NCBI GenBank assembly: GCA_024516155.1
Contig: JAJJXM010000095.1
Span: 1-64,000 of the forward strand
Reading direction: 5' to 3'
Length of the DNA stretch: 64,000 nucleotides
Origin: Pyronema omphalodes
Lineage: Eukaryota; Ascomycota; Pezizomycetes; Pezizales; Pyronemataceae
How positions within the stretch are numbered: position 1 is the stretch's first letter; each line of letters begins with the position of its first letter. Below the pieces are notes generated by a model that was not told the origin of the DNA, did not search any database, and worked only from the letters and a program-made list of their open reading frames with translations. This document shows positions 59,894 through 64,000 of the stretch, piece by piece. The translations under genes and the position numbers were made by a program.

Positions 59894-61435
59894 ATGGAAA
59901 GGATGTATCCGTCGAGACCGGGCCCATCGACACGGATAGCCGACATTGACAACAAAAAATCCTATCCGTTACCATGGGAGCACGACGATTTTTATAAAAC
60001 TATTGACCCACATATTCAGGCGCCGGGACAGGATTCCTGGAGCGCAGCTGAGCTGCGTCAAAGAAAGCCTAATGCAAAGGTCGATCTACGTTCGAAGCCA
60101 CTCCCTCCGTTACCTAAAATTTCGACAGTTGCGCATACTTTCAAAGAATCCAGGAAGGATATCTCACCACTATCTTCGTTACCAAAAATTTCAACATCTT
60201 CGCATACATTCAGAGAATCTCGGCCGAAGGAGTCTTTCCATGTCTCGCCGCTGCCAGCCATACGCACGACATCAAGGGAACAAAGGACTCGAAAGGACTC
60301 ACATCCACTCCCACCTTTACCTTCAGTGGCTTATTCACAGCAAAATGATTCCTTACCACAATTACCTTCAATGTCCCGTCGTTCCTCCAACCGGTCCTCT
60401 CTGCCGCCGCCCCCACCTCCCCCTAAGGACGATATCCACACCGGTCCCAGCAGCTCACGCTTTATCATACTTCCCGGTAGTACACCAGAGGAAATCATCT
60501 TTACTCCCCATCTTTCTTCGCCCTCCAGCAACCACTTCTCCTTCCCCATCGAATCAGCAACCAGCTCAGATGACAGTCTACCACCGCCTCCTCCTCCTAA
60601 AGACAAACCCGCCCTTTCCCGCGACGGAATATCAATCCCCCCCGGTTTCACGCCCGAGGAGTATCTTGCGAACAAGAAACGGCTGAAAGTTTTCACTGGC
60701 GCCGGGCCTCTTTTGCACGGCGAGTCGCACGGTGAAAGCCATATTCAAAGCTACAGAGGCTACAACGACAGCTACGGTGGACACCAGCAAGGCGAAAGTC
60801 GTGGAGGGAGTTACAGTCGTGGAGGCAGCTATGGATCCCGTTCCCGCCGCAACTCTAGGGATCCGAGATCTCCGCAAACTTTGTTTACGCCAACTAAAAC
60901 TGTCACCTGGGAAACCGAGCCGCCGACTCCAATGAGTGATTACTCTGTACGCAGCCATTGGAGTCAAGGAACCACCGATACTGATTCTAGAACTTCTGGG
61001 CCTGCGCCGGATATGAAGGAGAAGGAGAAGAAGAGACGTATTTTTCAGAGGGCGGTGGGCAAGGTTAAGATGCTCAGGCAGAGGAGGAAAGAGAAGAAAG
61101 AGCAGGAAGCGAGGGATAAGCTAGCCAAAGAGAGCAAGAAATTGGGCAAGAGGCCGGAGAAGCAGAAGGAGCCAGAGTCGAGCTCTGAGCGTCCCGAGCA
61201 GCAGAGAGACGAGGAGGACGTGGTGGATGAATCCCCCACCAGGGACTCGGGGTATAATTCGGGTTTGACGGGGAAGTTTGATACTTCTCGCCCTCCGCCT
61301 CCGCTTGCGAAGCTCGACAAACCACTACCAGCGAAACCTACCAAGTCTACCAAGGAGAAGTTGAATTTTTTTGCGAGTAGTAAGAAAAAGAAACAGGAGA
61401 AACAGAAGGAGGAGCTAAAGAAGAAAATTTGAGTT
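59894..61435 (+). CDS. Proline-rich, basic, disordered protein of unknown function
   Basis: Single exon; the coding codons run from 59894 to 61432 and the stop occupies the last codon. I do not recognise it. The protein has 512 residues. It has several SKPLPPLPKIST-type repeats in the first 150 residues (PPLP cores suggest SH3 or EVH1 ligands) and polyproline runs near 175 and 228 (LPPPPPPP). Two copies of a SRF/ISIPPG-(F/S)TPEE motif occur (LPGSTPEEIIF and IPPGFTPEEYLANKKRL). These are followed by a Gly/Ser/Tyr-rich stretch (about 280-320), then a lysine-rich coiled segment (KEKEKKRRIFQRAVGKVKML). The C-terminus is basic (KKKKQEKQKEELKKKI). Such composition is common in fungal cytoskeletal or polarity scaffolds; this is inference only. 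Coding bias and length support a real gene. An overlapping frame (59946-60686) is a shadow. Confidence 0.7.
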
Positions 61436-62306
61436 TTTGCGAATACCCTGACGAGGATTTGTTCATTTTATTGTATTGTAAGGCGGCGTTTTGTTAACTT
61501 CTAGGCAGGCGGCCCTTTGTGTTTCTTTTTGTGTTTCTTTTTTTTTCGGTTCAGCTTGAGCTTTGCTAGAGTGCAAGGACAGGGAGAAGCTTACTATTTT
61601 GCTTTCTGCTTGGCTTGCTAGAGTCCAACGACTTTGCATGCTTTTTGTTTTTATTCCGGACTTTTGGTTTGTGATTTCTAGTTTTGATTTCTGGTTGGCT
61701 TGGGCCAAGGCGGGCTCAATATCGTTTCCTTTCTGTTTGATTTTTGCTGATTTTTTTTTTGTTTCGCTGCGGCCGAACTGGCGTTTGGTCTGTTGGGGAT
61801 TTACTTGGGGATTTACTTAGATGGCGTTATTGGCGGCTCAATTCTTTAAGCAAGACTTAATATTTTCTTGTGTTTATTATTGTAATATAGCTTGATAGTT
61901 TGTTATCTAGATATACCCAAAGAAAAAAAATGCCATAGTTTCCGCTTTGGAATCTATGAATAACTGAAAGAGCTAATTTTACTGTGGAGTGTCGCTCGGA
62001 ATGATTGAAGTCAATGTCATCTCTTTTCTCACTGGTTGTCTCGGATGCGTGGGTTAGTCTCTTCCCAGCATTTCTGACTGAATGAAAGCTAAGTGGGATT
62101 TTTATTCCTTATGCGCGCAGAGGTGTAGAAGTGAGGTTGGAGTGGTGTTAAATCCTTAGGGTAATAAATGCGGTGGAAATAAGGTTTGCCACCCAGCTAC
62201 AGATACCCGTCAACCACAAAGCGAACAAAGCTTAACGCCTACCGAAGAACATTCTATTTTGTTTCTCCATGTACATGTACACAAACAAATGTTTCAAAAC
62301 ATAATC
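61436..62306. other. Intergenic region
   Basis: 3' flank of the proline-rich protein gene, T-rich, and the upstream side of tRNA-Ile. Two short near-repeats of GGGGATTTACTT lie at 61795-61818. No gene is seen. Confidence 0.7.
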
Positions 62307-62393
62307 GGTCGCTTAGCTCAGTTGGTTAGAGCGTGGTGCTAATAGCCTAGCTAGAACACGCCAAGGTCGCAGGTTCGACCCCTGCAGTGATCA
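62307..62393 (+). tRNA. tRNA-Ile (anticodon AAT) with 13-base intron
   Basis: The acceptor stem GGTCGCT pairs with AGTGATC (two G-T pairs), discriminator A. The D arm is GCTC/GAGC with AGTTGGTTA loop. The anticodon stem is TGGTG/CGCCA with loop CTAATA-A. The T arm is GCAGG-TTCGACC-CCTGC. The intron 62345-62357 sits one base 3' of the anticodon, the universal position for nuclear tRNA introns. T4 at 62394-62397 can end transcription. Confidence 0.95.
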
Positions 62394-62906
62394 TTTTGCG
62401 CTATCCGGTAGCTTTAATAGTTTTGCCGTTTATGTACCTCTCCAAGTTCCTGACAACGCCTTAGTTACAAAGCTTCGCGCATGTCCTGAAGAATTGCGTG
62501 GACTCGTACGCCGTGAACCGTACTGAAATTTATTAGAAACGTGACACTTTTCGCATTTGTGTAACGGAGTATCCGAACAATTTACCACAGCCTAACAACA
62601 GTACCACTGTACGGCTAGGCGTTTTAGGCGCGTACAACAGAAATGTGGCATCTTCTTCCCGCCTGAAGCTCTGAGCGCAGCCGTCGTCCCAGTCCAACCT
62701 CAGCAGCAACCTCGTAACCCGCTCGACGCAACTCAGCTAACGCGGTCCGTCGCTTCGCACTCCTTTCCTTCAATCCATTCGATTCAATTCATTTCGGTTC
62801 GTTCATTCACCAAATTCGTTATCGGAAGCTACACTACAACAAGCTGTTTTTTTTTTGAGTTCCTCCTGAAAACAAAAAAAAAAGGTTTCGCGACAACCTT
62901 AACATA
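62394..62906. other. Promoter and leader region of ERV46
   Basis: It starts with the T4 terminator of tRNA-Ile. The last 200 bases are C/T-rich (TTCATTCATTTCGG-like units), with a T9 run and an A10 run close to the start codon, typical of fungal leaders. No gene is seen. Confidence 0.65.
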
Positions 62907-64000
62907 ATGGCGCGCTCCTCACGTCTCACAAGGCTCGACGCCTTCTCGAAAACTGTCGAAGATGCAAGAATTAAAACAACAAGTGGAGGCATTGTCACCT
63001 TGATCTCGGTTTTGGTTGTTATGTACCTCATTGCTGGTGAAGTCGGCGATTATCGAAGAATTGAGGTCGTGCCGGAATTGATCGTGGATAAGAGTCGTGG
63101 AGAGGTACCCCTCCCCCTCATCTTCCCCTCTATAAACCCCTGAGATGAAAGAAAGGAGCTAGCGCATGGAAGCTGTGATGCATTGGAGCTTTTGAAGCTT
63201 TCAAAGCTGGTGAATTTCGCGAAGCTTTCATTAAGCTTCCAAAGCTTCCAAAGCTTCGCGAACTTTCAATTCCGCAATGCAAGCAAGCTTCCGGGGAGTG
63301 AGAATTGAAGTTGAAGCTTGAACCTTTGCTGACAATACCTCCGCTTTAGCAACTCCCTATCAGCCTTAACATAACCTTCCCTCACATGCCCTGCAACCTT
63401 CTCACTCTCGACGTAATGGACGTTTCTGGAGAGCAGCAATCTGGCGTAACCCACGGAGTCCACTTAACTCGTCTTTCTAAATTCCCCGAGTCTCTCCCGA
63501 TTGACACCACCGCGCTTGATCTCCACGCCGATGAGGCACCTCACCTGGCACCCGACTACTGTGGCGAATGTTATGGCGCCAACCCTCCCGAGGGTAAGAA
63601 ATGCTGCAACACCTGTACCGAAGTCCGGGAAGCCTACGAAAAGATGGGATGGGCCTTTGGACTCGGTGAGGGCGTAACGCAATGCGAAAGAGAGCATTAC
63701 GGAGAACACATCAAAGCGATGAGCGAGGAAGGATGCAACATCGCCGGTCATTTACAGGTGAACAAAGTTGTTGGAAACTTCCATTTCGCTCCGGGAAAGA
63801 GTTTCAGTACTCCTCAAATGCATGTTCATGATCTTCAACAATTCTTCGAAAGCCCCAAGGAACATAAGTTGACCCATACTATTCATCATCTTTCTTTTGG
63901 TCCTGATCTACCGGTTGGAGAAGTCTCACATAACCCCTTGGATGGCGCTACTCATGAGGCTCCTGAGAGAGCTTATAATTACATGTATTTCATCAAGGTT
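62907..64000 (+). CDS. ERV46: ER-Golgi vesicle protein ERV46/ERGIC3 (cut by window end)
   Basis: COPII vesicle membrane protein that works with Erv41 as a retrieval receptor between Golgi and ER. Exon 1 is 62907-63104; exon 2 starts at 63350 and runs past 64000 in frame. The N-terminus RLDAFSKTVEDARIKTTSGG is the family signature, followed by membrane helix 1 (about 27-45) and DYRRIEVVPELIVDKSRGE. After a 245-base intron the lumenal domain begins LNITFPHMPCNLLTLDVMDV, with SGEQQSGVTHGVHLTR and the cysteine block DYCGECYGA/KKCCNTC typical of Erv46 rather than Erv41. VNKVVGNFHFAPGKSF and HVHDLQQFF follow. The second membrane helix and C-terminal sorting signal lie beyond the window. The intron is filled with AAGCTT/AGCTTTC units. 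Confidence 0.94.
63186..63325. repeat. AAGCTT-rich direct/inverted repeats inside ERV46 intron 1
   Basis: About ten AGCTT/AAGCT units, many as palindromic AAGCTT, fill most of the 245-base intron between 63105 and 63349. They could fold into several hairpins. Confidence 0.75.

Overview
This is a stretch of nuclear chromosome from a filamentous ascomycete (Pezizomycotina). Protein genes are cut by short introns of about 47-75 bases (a few reach 150-250), with GT..AG borders, and the recognisable proteins are all fungal. The recognisable genes are housekeeping genes. They are separated by unusually repeat-rich spacers: homopolymers, pyrimidine/purine tracts and minisatellites. The class (for example Pezizomycetes or Orbiliomycetes) cannot be fixed from this window.

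Layout. 1-1124 is a low-complexity spacer. Reading left: an ARO8-type aromatic aminotransferase (1125-2929) and a MUP1/LAT-type amino acid permease (4752-6837). Then an orphan ten-exon gene reading right (7892-10657). Next comes a tandem duplication of an orphan coiled-coil gene, both copies on the minus strand: a decayed copy (11686-12501) and an intact-looking three-exon copy (13595-14644). HEM12 uroporphyrinogen decarboxylase (16525-18028, with an 18-base micro-exon) and a WrbA-type quinone reductase (18754-19711) also read left. A CLIP-170-like microtubule plus-end protein (23411-26155), a farnesylated YDJ1-type Hsp40 (29574-31211), mitochondrial MSH1 (32027-35371) and the chromatin reader SNT2 (39797-45634) read right. 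An initiator tRNA-Met (47358-47429) lies in a repeat field. A membrane-anchored haem-oxygenase-like protein (49917-52073) reads right, a DUF726/MIL1-type alpha/beta hydrolase (53272-56633) reads left, and a proline-rich basic protein (59894-61435) reads right. tRNA-Ile(AAU) with an intron follows (62307-62393), and ERV46 (62907 onward) runs off the end.

The genes do not form one pathway or a biosynthetic cluster. They cover amino acid use, haem synthesis, quinone reduction, microtubules, protein folding, mitochondrial DNA maintenance, chromatin and ER-Golgi traffic.

Most unusual observation: the quinone reductase reading frame stops at a UGA followed by CUG. The same frame then continues for 61 codons of clearly protein-like sequence and ends in a polybasic stretch and a CaaX box (CTIV). 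This suggests stop-codon readthrough (or a 15-base GT..AG excision) that would create a prenylated, membrane-bound isoform. Other notable items are the gene/pseudogene tandem pair, a second pair of diverged repeats at 57/59 kb, a GC-AG intron, and in-frame stop-free introns. Exon borders were found by hand from splice sites and frame. All complete models sum to whole codons, but none has transcript support.
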